A stretch of DNA of 64,000 bases from Paenibacillus sp. FSL H7-0326 (GCF_001955535.1 NZ_MPVN01000006.1:62001-126000), one strand, 5' to 3'. Shown: positions 16,886-25,086, numbered from the stretch's first letter. The notes: a model not told the origin generated them from the letters alone. Program-made: numbers and translations.

Positions 16886-18368
16886 GCTTCCAAGCCTTCT
16901 CAATATCTTTCTTAACCTCCGCTAGCTCCACCCGTTCCACAGACGGCTCCCTGCTGCAGCTTAACTGCAGGTGCAGGGCGTCGTCTGTTTTTTGCATATC
17001 TACCCTGTGGATCGCTTTTCCTCCACTGTACAGAGCTCGGGCGAGTTTAAGAAGGGAGCCGATTTGGTGTGTTTTATCCACATCAGCTGGTGTCAGTATA
17101 TCCAAATGATCTTGGATTTGCTTTGGCGTACGGTTCTTATGGTAATCACAGATCATTGCAGAGATGACCGTTTCCCGATGACTGAGTCCCCACATGCCTT
17201 TGTTCATGAGCCAATACATGGAATGGGAGCTTGCCCGGTGATGATGTACCCGCTCTCCTATTCTGTAAAGCATGGACACAGCATAAATGATGCGCTCATC
17301 CTGTGTCTGTCCTTGGCCTATAAGTGTAGTGTGAAGCCGCTTCATTAGGCTGTAGACTTGATCAAGCTCCTCCTGCGGTGCAAGTGAATCAAAGGCAAGA
17401 GCATTGTGGACACTCTTGTACAAGACATCCTGATCCATAAACTGAGGGAATTGCCGATGAAGCGGCTCATAGAACAGCCCGTCACGAAGTCCTGCTCCGC
17501 TCACAACATAATGGGTAGACCTTAATAGCTCGTAGATCGTCTGCAGCAGGATCACACCAGGAATGATCAGATCGGTTCGATCCTTGGATAAGCCAGGGGT
17601 CTTCTTACGCTGATCATATGGAATATATGGAAGTGTGTCATAGAAGGATTGAATTTCTTCCTTGCTTATCATGTAGCCGTGCATAAGCGGAAGGGAATAG
17701 GCTTGTCTCTTCTGAACCATTTTTGCCAAGGCACGAACGGTCCCGCCTAGACCGACGAGCGGAAGATTTGGATGCGCGAGCAGCCAGTCCTCATCTTTCA
17801 AGGCGGTAAGAATGGAGTGTTTGAATCCTTGCACGGTTTCTGAACGCCAGTAATCGGCTGTGCCATAACGTGCATGAGAATTTACCGCACCGTAGGGGAT
17901 CGATAGGCTTGCTCGATACTCCCGGTTAAGGAACAGTGTGATCTCTGTGCTTCCTCCTCCGATATCAATGATATATCCGTCCTGAAGAGGAATGGATTCT
18001 CGCACACCGAGAAATCCAAGCCGACCTTCGTCCTCACCGGAGATAAGCTCCACGGTAAGTCCGGTCGCCGCTCTAATCCAGGCTGTAATTTCTTCACTAT
18101 TTGCAGCATTTCGAATGGCTGCAGTCGCAGCTGCCCGAATATGTAAGACATCGTATGCTGAACAGATATCCTGATAGCTCAGCAGAACGGGAATGATTGT
18201 ATCTATATTTTCTTTGGTGATGGTGCCGTCAGGACTCACTCTTTGACTGAGTCTGGCTGCATATTTTTTCTCATGGAGAACCCTATGCTCTCCCGAATGA
18301 AGTACTTCGTATATAACGAGTCGAATCGAGTTCGATCCAATATCAATGATGCCAATTCGATGATTCAT
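16845..18368 (-). CDS. ppx: Ppx/GppA family exopolyphosphatase
   Basis: The 507-residue protein has the actin-like ATPase fold of Ppx/GppA: GIIDIGSNSIRLVIYE (residues 5-20), GYIIDIGGGSTEITLF around residue 140, and PLVGLGGTVRALAKM. The C-terminal half is an all-helical HD-like domain (YRIGERVHHH). It removes terminal phosphates from polyphosphate or hydrolyses pppGpp, opposing Ppk. Pairing with ppk supports the polyphosphatase role. The stop lies 38 bases inside the ppk gene on the other strand, with no terminator visible between them. Confidence 0.92.
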   Translation of the reverse strand: MNHRIGIIDIGSNSIRLVIYEVLHSGEHRVLHEKKYAARLSQRVSPDGTITKENIDTIIPVLLSYQDICSAYDVLHIRAAATAAIRNAANSEEITAWIRAATGLTVELISGEDEGRLGFLGVRESIPLQDGYIIDIGGGSTEITLFLNREYRASLSIPYGAVNSHARYGTADYWRSETVQGFKHSILTALKDEDWLLAHPNLPLVGLGGTVRALAKMVQKRQAYSLPLMHGYMISKEEIQSFYDTLPYIPYDQRKKTPGLSKDRTDLIIPGVILLQTIYELLRSTHYVVSGAGLRDGLFYEPLHRQFPQFMDQDVLYKSVHNALAFDSLAPQEELDQVYSLMKRLHTTLIGQGQTQDERIIYAVSMLYRIGERVHHHRASSHSMYWLMNKGMWGLSHRETVISAMICDYHKNRTPKQIQDHLDILTPADVDKTHQIGSLLKLARALYSGGKAIHRVDMQKTDDALHLQLSCSREPSVERVELAEVKKDIEKAWKLSLKWSLSLSSTC

Positions 18369-18548
18369 GTCAGCAAGCCACTCCTTTTTGTGAGACTCCC
18401 AGGTGATTCCTATTCGGATATTGGATTAATACCATCCTATCGCTTATTAGATACATATATACTCGAACGAATCAGTGCCAGGTTATGTATAAAGCCTATG
18501 TCTAAATATATGTACTATATTGTAACAGCTTAAACAGACAGCATAAAC

Positions 18549-18588
18549 AAAAAAACCGCTTCTCCAGATAGGAGAAAGCGGTTTTTTT
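18549..18588. terminator. Strong bidirectional intrinsic terminator
   Basis: ACCGCTTCTCC and GGAGAAAGCGGT form a stem around a short loop, flanked by seven A residues on the left and seven T residues on the right. Confidence 0.88.
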
Positions 18589-18612
18589 GTAAAACTTGGT
18601 TGGTTGATTGCA

Positions 18613-18816
18613 TTACGTAGTAATGAACTCAATGACACTGATGAAAATCCCTGTAAAGATGAGAGAGAATATGATACAGCCGATTCCAAACCCGATGTGT
18701 TTCTTGTCACGAATAAATTTAATGCCTGTCACGAAAGTAAGGATCGTTACAGCAACAAGTACGAGAACGATGGCAAAATAAGCGACCCCGTATAGACTTT
18801 CAATTAATTGTACCAC
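18613..18816 (-). CDS. Small two-helix membrane protein
   Basis: The 67-residue product has two long hydrophobic segments (about residues 10-34 and 42-65) joined by a basic KFIRDKKHIG loop. It starts with GTG at 18816, about 11 bases after AAGGGAG, and ends just before the strong terminator at 18549-18588. No family is recognised. Confidence 0.55.
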   Translation of the reverse strand: MVQLIESLYGVAYFAIVLVLVAVTILTFVTGIKFIRDKKHIGFGIGCIIFSLIFTGIFISVIEFITT

Positions 18817-18995
18817 TTTAATTAGTGCTCCCTTCCAGGGTTATAATCTGCTTGCAATGTTTCTATAAGTTTAACCAAAACAGGCTCTCTACAAAGGCAT
18901 ACATACAAGAGAAGCAAGACTTCCGCCAATATATATGTAGTATATACCACGCTTAAGTTCATCCTGAAATCTTAATAGAGGGGAGAAGGAAGAAA

Positions 18996-19655
18996 ATGAG
19001 CTTGACGATCGGAAGTAAGTGGTTAAAAACACAAGTGCTCCTGAGCAATGCCTCTGTTGCTAATCATATCCCAGAAACCTGCTTGTTTACCAAGCAGCAT
19101 CTGAAAAATATGTTACAAAAATACGGAATGGTATTTGTTAAGCCCGTCCATGGAGGCGGGGGAGCCGGTGTCATTCGTGTCAAGCAAGAGCAGACAGGTT
19201 ATTCATACACCAAATTGTCGCGCCGACTGACGTTTTCGAATTTTGATCTTATGTATGCCTCGCTTTTGAGAGCAAAGAAGAGAAGAAGCTATCTAATACA
19301 ACGTGGAATTGAGCTGGCTCAGATCGGAGGCAGACCGATCGATTATCGTGTCAAATTCGTCAAGAAAGAGGCGGGCTGGAAGATCACGGCAATGCTTGGA
19401 AGACTAGCACGACCCGGCCTTGTGATAACGAATGTATGCAAGGGAGGAACCCTGATTAAAGGACGGCTGGCGTTACAGCAATCACTTCCCCATATCAGTA
19501 CTCGGTCAAAGCAGCAGGAGATGCGGAATTTAACACGTGTTTGTACAGCCATCTTAGAAGAAAGGTTCCCGGGAATCGGACAATTGGGCTTTGATTATGG
19601 ACTTGACCACTCAGGTAAGATCTGGATTCTGGAAGTCAATACAAGACCTCAATAA
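18996..19655 (+). CDS. YheC/YheD-like ATP-grasp protein, short at the C-terminus
   Basis: The 219-residue protein matches the ATP-grasp core of the YheC/YheD family, linked to the endospore coat in Bacillus. Motifs include FVKPVHGGGGAGVIRV (ATP-binding strand-loop), LIQRGIEL, DYRVKFVKK, LARPGLVITNVCKGG and the Mg-binding ILEVNTRP end. It stops one residue after NTRP, where related proteins often continue with a further tail, so the C-terminus may be clipped. GAGGGGAGAAGG precedes the ATG. The peptide or metabolite it ligates is unknown. Confidence 0.75.
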   Translation: MSLTIGSKWLKTQVLLSNASVANHIPETCLFTKQHLKNMLQKYGMVFVKPVHGGGGAGVIRVKQEQTGYSYTKLSRRLTFSNFDLMYASLLRAKKRRSYLIQRGIELAQIGGRPIDYRVKFVKKEAGWKITAMLGRLARPGLVITNVCKGGTLIKGRLALQQSLPHISTRSKQQEMRNLTRVCTAILEERFPGIGQLGFDYGLDHSGKIWILEVNTRPQ

Positions 19656-19749
19656 TTGCTCTTTATGGAATGCTGCTTTCTCTTCATTCTATCAAAATTT
19701 AATAGTTCTCGAAAAAAAATTTTTGATAAGGTTTTCAGAAGAAATGACC

Positions 19750-19850
19750 TGTGTATAAATATTATCCACATAATCCACTTGCCAAAAATATAGATTTATC
19801 ATAATTATTAACAATTTATACACAGGATTTCCACAAGTGGATGTGGATAT
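19750..19850. promoter_or_regulatory. DnaA-box cluster upstream of sda
   Basis: A perfect DnaA box TTATCCACA lies at 19762-19770. Single-mismatch boxes are at 19750-19758 (TGTGTATAA, reverse), 19816-19824 (TTATACACA) and 19842-19850 (TGTGGATAT, reverse). Weaker ones are near 19771-19779 and 19827-19835. In B. subtilis, DnaA activates sda through such boxes, so direct control of sda by DnaA is the natural reading. A replication origin is less likely: the segment is short and no dnaA/dnaN genes are near. Confidence 0.75.
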
Positions 19851-19853
19851 CAA

Positions 19854-19888
19854 GAACGCTTGTTCTACTTTTTATTCTCTGATATGAT
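19854..19888 (+). promoter_or_regulatory. sda promoter with overlapping LexA-like palindrome
   Basis: A promoter is formed by TTGTTC (19860-19865) and TATGAT (19883-19888) with 17-base spacing. The -35 hexamer lies inside GAACGCTTGTTC (19854-19865), which matches the GAAC-N4-GTTC core of Gram-positive LexA (DinR) operators, though the flanks and one centre base deviate. It sits just downstream of the DnaA boxes. Confidence 0.55.
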
Positions 19889-19926
19889 AGCTTTGAGGAA
19901 TAAATAGGAAAGGTTGTGTCGGACAC

Positions 19927-20070
19927 ATGGCTATGCTCTCAGATGAGACGCTGCTCGATTCTTACCATATGGCAATCGAGCTTCAGCTTGATGTCGATTT
20001 CATAGCATTATTGTTAGAAGAAATCCACAAACGTAGATTGCATACCGACGTATCTGCCGTTCTGCACTAG
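19927..20070 (+). CDS. sda: Sporulation inhibitor Sda
   Basis: This 47-residue protein aligns with Sda, the checkpoint antikinase that binds sporulation histidine kinases (KinA/KinB) and blocks phosphorelay activation when replication is disturbed. The diagnostic pattern is LSDE-LL-SY-A-E-LD-DFI-L---EI-KR, forming the predicted helical hairpin. The ATG at 19927 matches the N-terminal length of B. subtilis Sda; AGGAAAGG lies 13 bases upstream, a rather long spacing. The upstream DnaA boxes support the identification independently of the protein sequence. Confidence 0.88.
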   Translation: MAMLSDETLLDSYHMAIELQLDVDFIALLLEEIHKRRLHTDVSAVLH

Positions 20071-20091
20071 AAATCCTCGATTTGTGGACGG

Positions 20092-20346
20092 TCAGATCCT
20101 TCCAGGCACGTACCAAGTATCAGCTGCATATGAGAATTCCGTCAGACAATGAGGACAATGCATCAAGTGTAAGCATTGATTGGCGGCTGCTGGTATCGTT
20201 TGAGCGTGGGAAGATGCGACATAGGGACTGTAAGGTCCTGCGTAATCTTCCTGCAGTCCGCAATCTACGGTTTCTTGATGGCAGTTGGGACATAGTAAAA
20301 CGGGTGCGGAATCTAGACCGTTACATATTGGGCATACATATGACAA
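20092..20346 (-). CDS. Small zinc-ribbon protein
   Basis: The 84-residue protein has three Cys-x2-Cys knuckles: CPIC at residues 5-8, CPNC near residue 19 and CPHC near residue 64. A further Cys and several His residues lie between. This indicates zinc binding; no function can be given. It starts with TTG at 20346, with AGGAG about 10 bases upstream inside the stem of the neighbouring hairpin, and is convergent with sda. Confidence 0.6.
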   Translation of the reverse strand: MSYVCPICNGLDSAPVLLCPNCHQETVDCGLQEDYAGPYSPYVASSHAQTIPAAANQCLHLMHCPHCLTEFSYAADTWYVPGRI

Positions 20347-20347
20347 A

Positions 20348-20394
20348 GGGTATCCACTCCTGAGATTAGTTTCAGGAGTAAGATACCCTTTTTT
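20348..20394 (+). terminator. Intrinsic terminator on the plus strand
   Basis: GGGTATC-ACTCCTGA pairs with TCAGGAGT-GATACCC and is followed by TTTTTT. It would end transcripts coming from sda. It overlaps the ribosome binding site region of the minus-strand zinc-ribbon gene. Confidence 0.8.
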
Positions 20395-20418
20395 GTTGCA
20401 ATATTATGCATTTATCGC

Positions 20419-21420
20419 TTACAGCTTCATATTGCTGCTATGGCCAGGGGACAGCTTCGCGCTTGGGTCCACATAGACCTTGGCGTTATTAACTGCAGTC
20501 GGTGCTTCGCCGAATCCAACAGCAATCAGCTTCAGCTTACCTTCATAGGTTGTAATATCACCGGCAGCAAAGATTCCCGGAATACTTGTCTCCATACGTG
20601 TGTCAACGACGATGGAGTTGCTGTTAATCTCGATGCCCCACTCGGCAATCGGACCTAAAGAGGAGATGAATCCAAAGTTTACAATGACATCGTCAACTTC
20701 AATTTCTTGTGTTTCTTTTGTTTTGACATGAGAGAGCGTTACCTTCGTGATACGGTCTTCACCATGAAGCTCGGTAATCTCTACTGGTGTAACTACATTC
20801 ACTTTGGAAGCCATAAGATTCTCTACACTGTGCTCATGCGCACGGAATTTATCGCGGCGGTGAATCAGGGTGACCTGCTCTGCAATTGGCTCTAGCATAA
20901 GCGCCCAATCTACTGCAGAATCTCCGCCTCCGCTGATGAGCACCTTCTTGCCGGCAAAGCGCTGCAGATCACTTACAAAATAGTGCAGGTTCGTTTGTTC
21001 GAATTTGCTCGCTCCTTCAAGATCCAGTCTGCGAGGCTCGAATGCGCCCACACCTGCTGTAATAATAACGGCTTTGGCATGATGAACGTCTTTATCTGTC
21101 GTTACGATAAAATGCCGCTCTTCTTTCTTTTCAACAGAAAGTACCTTCTCCTCCAGACGGATATCGGTATCGAAGCGTTTCATTTGCTCCAGCAGATTGC
21201 CAACGAGATCGCCAGCCGTAATCTTTGGAAATCCAGCAACATCGTAGATGTATTTCTCCGGATACAAGGCGGCAAGCTGTCCGCCGAGCTGAGGCATGCT
21301 TTCGACGATTTTGACCGAAGCCTGGCGCATACCTCCGTAAAATGCAGCAAACATCCCAGCGGGACCGCCGCCGATGATGAGCAAATCAGTTATATCTTGT
21401 GTGGAATCTGGGGTCGTCAC
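20419..21420 (-). CDS. yumC: Ferredoxin/flavodoxin-NADP reductase (YumC type)
   Basis: The 333-residue homodimeric, thioredoxin-reductase-like FNR lacks the redox-active CxxC of thioredoxin reductases. FAD-binding LLIIGGGPAGMFAAFYGGMR is at the N-terminus, SMPQLGGQL follows, the NADP-binding VLISGGGDSAVDWAL lies centrally and GIFAAGDITTYEGK near the end. It exchanges electrons between NADPH and ferredoxin or flavodoxin. The start is GTG at 21420 behind AAAGGTG; the frame beyond it has no site. It is divergent from yumB, with a Fur-box-like site between them. Confidence 0.92.
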   Translation of the reverse strand: MTTPDSTQDITDLLIIGGGPAGMFAAFYGGMRQASVKIVESMPQLGGQLAALYPEKYIYDVAGFPKITAGDLVGNLLEQMKRFDTDIRLEEKVLSVEKKEERHFIVTTDKDVHHAKAVIITAGVGAFEPRRLDLEGASKFEQTNLHYFVSDLQRFAGKKVLISGGGDSAVDWALMLEPIAEQVTLIHRRDKFRAHEHSVENLMASKVNVVTPVEITELHGEDRITKVTLSHVKTKETQEIEVDDVIVNFGFISSLGPIAEWGIEINSNSIVVDTRMETSIPGIFAAGDITTYEGKLKLIAVGFGEAPTAVNNAKVYVDPSAKLSPGHSSNMKL

Positions 21421-21990
21421 CTGTAAAACACACCTTTCATGTTTTATTCGAATCAATATCGTCACGGATTCAAATCCCACGAATTTCGATTCATAGACCA
21501 ATGGGTAAATGGAAGTAATATGTCCATTAGTCCTTCTATTTGATAGTCATTATCAATTATAGACACTACTCTTGCTCGTTGCAAAGAACAATATACAACT
21601 TTTCCTATAATTTTCACCCAGAAAACGATTATATTTTCACTTGCTATTTTCGATACGTATCGCTATCATTTTTGTTGCATGAAAAAATAACTTGATTTTT
21701 AAAGGTTTTAGGCTTATTTTAAATAGTTTTGCAACCGAATGACATAAGCTGTCGTTTTAATGAATAGGAATTGAATTACACCCTCTTTTTAGCACGTTAT
21801 GCGAAGGTGGATGTATACAGCTGGCCCATAGCGAACTTGTACGTTTCAGGGGAAGAATGGGCCATAAATATAGAGCGGACTAATAGGATGAAATCGATTC
21901 AGTTGTTATGAAGATTTACTTATTATAACCTGATAATATTGACTTTGGTTCCTTCTATAGAAGTTGAAACAATATCGGAGGGGTAAGCGC
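21421..21990. other. yumC-yumB divergent intergenic region with several palindromes
   Basis: No plausible gene is visible in these 570 bases. They contain the Fur-like box (21541-21555), a perfect palindrome CGATACGTATCG (21651-21662) followed by GCTATC, and an inverted repeat TGGCCCAT (21822-21829) / ATGGGCCA (21857-21864) in the probable yumB leader. None has a T-run. Confidence 0.5.
21541..21555. promoter_or_regulatory. Fur-box-like site upstream of yumC
   Basis: TGATAGTCATTATCA matches the Bacillus Fur 7-1-7 box TGATAAT-N-ATTATCA with one mismatch. It lies 121 bases before the yumC start. Iron-dependent repression is inferred. Confidence 0.6.
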
Positions 21991-23181
21991 ATGAGCAGCA
22001 TTCCTAAGATTGTCATCCTTGGCGCAGGCTACGGGGGTATATTGACCGCGCAGCGACTTCAAAAGGAACTGAATTATAACGAAGCAGACGTTACACTCGT
22101 AAATCGGCATGACTACCATTATATTACGACACATCTTCATATGCCGGCCGCAGGGACGGACTCGATTGAGCATGCAAGAGTGCCTATTTCTAAATTGATT
22201 GATGAATTCAAGATTGATCTTGTGAAATCGGCTGTCAAAGATATTAGGCCGCATGAGAAAAAAGTAATATTGGAAGATGGTACCTTGTCATACGATGTCT
22301 TAGTTATTGGTCTCGGAGGTGAACCGGAGACATTCGGAATTCCCGGGATGAGAGAGCACGCTTTGACGATTCGCAGCATTAATTCAGTAAGGCTGATTCG
22401 GGAGCATATTGAATATCAATTTGCATGCTATAAAAATGACAGCAAGGCCAGCAGGATGAATTTTGTAGTGGGCGGTGCGGGCTTTAGCGGGGTAGAGTTT
22501 GTATCTGAGCTTGCTGACCGTCTTCCACGCCTGTGTAAGGAGTTTGATGTCGATCCAGGGGTTGTACACCTCTATAATGTTGAGGCAGCCCCAACGGCCC
22601 TTCCAGGCTTTGATAAAGAGCTGGTCGAATATGCGATGAAGGTGCTGAAGAACAAGGGAGTATCGCTGCGTATAGGTGTTCCTATTAAAGAATGTCTGCC
22701 CGAGGGTGTTATTATCGGAGACGGGGAACACATTGAAGCTTCCACGGTCGTATGGACCGGGGGCATCAGGGGCAACAGGCTGGTGGAGCAGGCTGGCTTT
22801 GAGGTCACACGAGGACGTGTAGCCGTTGATGAATATTTGCGGGCGCCGGGCTTCGATAACATATTCATCATTGGAGACAGCTCTCTCATTATGAGTGCAG
22901 AGGGTCGTCCTTACCCGCCTACAGCGCAGATGGCGATGCAGCAAGGGGTCAATTGTGCTAAGAACATTTCTTTGCTGATCCGTGGCAAATCGCTGGAAAA
23001 ATTCAGATTTAATCATAAAGGAACGGTAGCTTCACTTGGCAAGGGCGAAGCAATCGCTGTTGTGAACGGGAAGAAATGGAAAGGCTGGAAGGCTGCTCAG
23101 CTCAAAAAAGCAGTAGATATCAGATACTTATATAAGATCGGCGGAATCCCGCTCGTCATCCAAAAAGGAAGGTTCTTTTAA
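21991..23181 (+). CDS. yumB: Type II NADH dehydrogenase (YumB-like)
   Basis: The 396-residue membrane-associated NDH-2 passes electrons from NADH to menaquinone without proton pumping. It has FAD-binding IVILGAGYGGILTAQRL, a quinone/FAD-site VNRHDYHYITTHLH, NADH-binding FVVGGAGFSGVEFVSEL, and IFIIGDSSLI with PYPPTAQMAMQQG towards the C-terminus, ending in a basic amphipathic tail. ATG 21991 follows GGAGGGG; a longer frame to 21964 has no site. A small gene follows after three bases. Confidence 0.9.
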   Translation: MSSIPKIVILGAGYGGILTAQRLQKELNYNEADVTLVNRHDYHYITTHLHMPAAGTDSIEHARVPISKLIDEFKIDLVKSAVKDIRPHEKKVILEDGTLSYDVLVIGLGGEPETFGIPGMREHALTIRSINSVRLIREHIEYQFACYKNDSKASRMNFVVGGAGFSGVEFVSELADRLPRLCKEFDVDPGVVHLYNVEAAPTALPGFDKELVEYAMKVLKNKGVSLRIGVPIKECLPEGVIIGDGEHIEASTVVWTGGIRGNRLVEQAGFEVTRGRVAVDEYLRAPGFDNIFIIGDSSLIMSAEGRPYPPTAQMAMQQGVNCAKNISLLIRGKSLEKFRFNHKGTVASLGKGEAIAVVNGKKWKGWKAAQLKKAVDIRYLYKIGGIPLVIQKGRFF

Positions 23182-23184
23182 CTT

Positions 23185-23439
23185 ATGAGACATTGCAGTG
23201 TTCAAGTACGCGGGCTGCTCACTAGAGATGAACTCAATCGGTATAATGCACTGATGGAAGTAGGCAGCTATTTGGAAGAACAAGACCGCTATGATCTATC
23301 TTATATTGTTCAGAAGGAAGTTGACATTCTTATTCTGCCGGCTATCGAGCGATTGAAGGAGAAGAGCAGGGACCGGGACCGTGCAACGGCAGAGTTCCTG
23401 GAGTCACTGAAAAGGCTCGAAGAGGAAGATGAGGATTAA
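23185..23439 (+). CDS. Small hypothetical protein downstream of yumB
   Basis: The 84-residue, highly charged, probably all-helical protein ends in an acidic tail (EEEDED). It begins three bases after the yumB stop codon and shares its terminator, so it is co-transcribed. I do not recognise the family. GGAAGG lies 14 bases upstream, within the yumB end, suggesting coupling. Confidence 0.65.
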   Translation: MRHCSVQVRGLLTRDELNRYNALMEVGSYLEEQDRYDLSYIVQKEVDILILPAIERLKEKSRDRDRATAEFLESLKRLEEEDED

Positions 23440-23452
23440 AGCATTGTTACCC

Positions 23453-23497
23453 AAAAAAGAGGATGTGCTGCAGGTTGATCCGCAGTACATCCTCTTT
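23453..23497. terminator. Bidirectional terminator between yumB operon and hemQ
   Basis: GAGGATGT-CTGC pairs with GCAG-ACATCCTC; six A residues lie to the left and TTTGTG to the right. Confidence 0.8.
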
Positions 23498-23505
23498 GTG
23501 TAAGC

Positions 23506-24249
23506 TTACAGCTTCAGCATTGCTTCAAATGACTCCTGTGTCAGAAGGCTTCCTACATAGAAGGAACCAAATTCCCCGTAACGTGCGCTGACTTCATCAA
23601 AACGCATTTCATAGACCAGCTTCTTGAATTGAAGAGCATCGTCCGAGAACAGCGTTACTCCCCACTCCCAGTCATCGAAGCCGACAGAGCCCGTAATGAT
23701 TTGCTTTACTTTGCCCGCATAGCTGCGGCCGATCATACCGTGACTTCTCATCATGGATTTGCGCTCGTCCATCGGCAGCATGTACCAGTTGTCACTGAGA
23801 TCGCGTTTTTTGTTCATTGGATAGAAGCAAATGTATTGATTCTTCGGAAGTACCGGCTTCAGACGTGCAACAATCTGTGGATTCTGCATCGGATCTTCAT
23901 CTTTGCCCAGATAGTTGCTAAGCTCAACGACGCTGACATAAGAATAGGATTTCGTCGTAAATTGGGCAAACGTTGTTTTGTTAAATGCATTCTCGATCGC
24001 ATTCAGATCCTCCAGCGTTTCACGCAGATGCATCATGACAAAGTCCGCTTTTTGACCTACTACAGTATATACGGTAGAGCTTCCTTTGCCGGATTCCTCA
24101 TCCGCTGCCCAGGCATTCAGAAATTCCTGTAATTCATCTGTGGCAACCGCACGGGTCTCATCGTCAGCAGCACGCCATGCCGCCCAGTTGATCGATCTGA
24201 AATCATGAAGGGCATACCAGCCCTCGAGAGTTAAAGCCGCTTCGCTCAT
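23506..24249 (-). CDS. hemQ: Coproheme decarboxylase HemQ
   Basis: The 247-residue chlorite-dismutase-family protein is HemQ (YwfI), which decarboxylates two propionates of coproheme III to give heme b in the Gram-positive route. The proximal heme His lies in RSHGMIGRSYAGKV, the catalytic Tyr in ICFYPMNKKR, and GFDDWEWGVTLF is typical. ATG 24249 follows AGGAGTGA; the longer frame to 24348 runs through a large inverted repeat and lacks a site. It supplies heme for the respiratory genes nearby. Confidence 0.93.
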   Translation of the reverse strand: MSEAALTLEGWYALHDFRSINWAAWRAADDETRAVATDELQEFLNAWAADEESGKGSSTVYTVVGQKADFVMMHLRETLEDLNAIENAFNKTTFAQFTTKSYSYVSVVELSNYLGKDEDPMQNPQIVARLKPVLPKNQYICFYPMNKKRDLSDNWYMLPMDERKSMMRSHGMIGRSYAGKVKQIITGSVGFDDWEWGVTLFSDDALQFKKLVYEMRFDEVSARYGEFGSFYVGSLLTQESFEAMLKL

Positions 24250-24304
24250 CTGTTTATCACTCCTGATTGGAATATTTATTGTAAAAGAATTTTTCATTTG
24301 TTGT

Positions 24305-24340
24305 GAATCAATGTCATAATCCCTTTTATGACATTGATTC
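24305..24340. repeat. Perfect 15-bp inverted repeat between hemQ and yuiB
   Basis: GAATCAATGTCATAA (24305-24319) and its exact reverse complement TTATGACATTGATTC (24326-24340) flank six bases, TCCCTT. There is no T-run on either side. It lies 56 bases upstream of hemQ and could be an operator or an RNA hairpin in the hemQ leader. The rest of the gap 24250-24596 shows nothing else clear. Confidence 0.7.
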
Positions 24341-24596
24341 TGGTGCATACAGCTTTATTGTATCAAAGCGTAAAGCGGCTGGGCAAATGAAGATCTCATT
24401 AAGTGCACCGTTTTAACAAAATGCTCATAATTTGAACAATTGGGCGAAAGCCTGTTCATTTCATTTTTTGAGAACGGTAACACCTGTATTTTTGGAGGCG
24501 ATCTCATTGCCTGTACCTCTCATTTGAGTTAAACTAATGATTATCTATTATGGGTTTGCATACATGAACTGGCAGAAAGAGGGGGAAGGTGAACGG

Positions 24597-24893
24597 ATGC
24601 AGATTTTACCTGTGCTTGTTCTCATGGTTTTATTTTTTGTCATGATGTTTGGGATCGGTTTCATTTTAAATATGCTGATGAAGACAACGTGGTTTCCTTC
24701 TTATTTGTTTGTCATCGTGCTGATTCCTGTTGTGATCTTCAGTATGTGGGATCAGGCAAGCATGAGCCTAGGGGCACATCTCGGTACATATCGGCTAGTG
24801 GATTATTTAACAGGGATTGCTGGACTTGTAGGTGCCGTGATGAGCGGATGGACCATTAAGAAGCTGAGACTTGGTGGATATCGAATGTTTTAG
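24597..24893 (+). CDS. yuiB: YuiB family membrane protein
   Basis: The 98-residue protein has three hydrophobic segments: residues 3-25 (FFVMMFGIGFILNMLMK), 30-47 and 64-83. The first segment and overall length match YuiB of B. subtilis, whose function is unknown. ATG 24597 follows GGGGGAAGG; an upstream in-frame ATG at 24537 is unlikely. yuiB lies near yumB and yumC in Bacillus too, so this cluster is conserved. Confidence 0.75.
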   Translation: MQILPVLVLMVLFFVMMFGIGFILNMLMKTTWFPSYLFVIVLIPVVIFSMWDQASMSLGAHLGTYRLVDYLTGIAGLVGAVMSGWTIKKLRLGGYRMF

Positions 24894-24920
24894 TAATTAA
24901 CTGGATACTTATTGAAGGAC

Positions 24921-24953
24921 GCCTCTTTCTGGATGAAGAAAGGGGCTCTTTTG
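24921..24953 (+). terminator. Intrinsic terminator after yuiB
   Basis: GCCTCTTTCT and AGAAAGGGGC pair around a short loop, followed by TCTTTTG. Confidence 0.65.
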
Positions 24954-25086
24954 TCATATCAGGGGTTCACTTTTCATAGAGTGATAGAGTACAATAGTAA
25001 ACCGTGGCTTTCAAAATAGAAGAATGGTCGATTAATGTCGTATAAGATGAAATAGCGGAAAGATTAAGCAGGGAAATTGGCTATTT

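Noticed and set aside
19750..19850. DnaA-box cluster as a chromosomal replication origin
   Set aside because: Only about 100 bases, no DNA-unwinding element repeats and no dnaA, dnaN or rpmH nearby; it fits the sda promoter.
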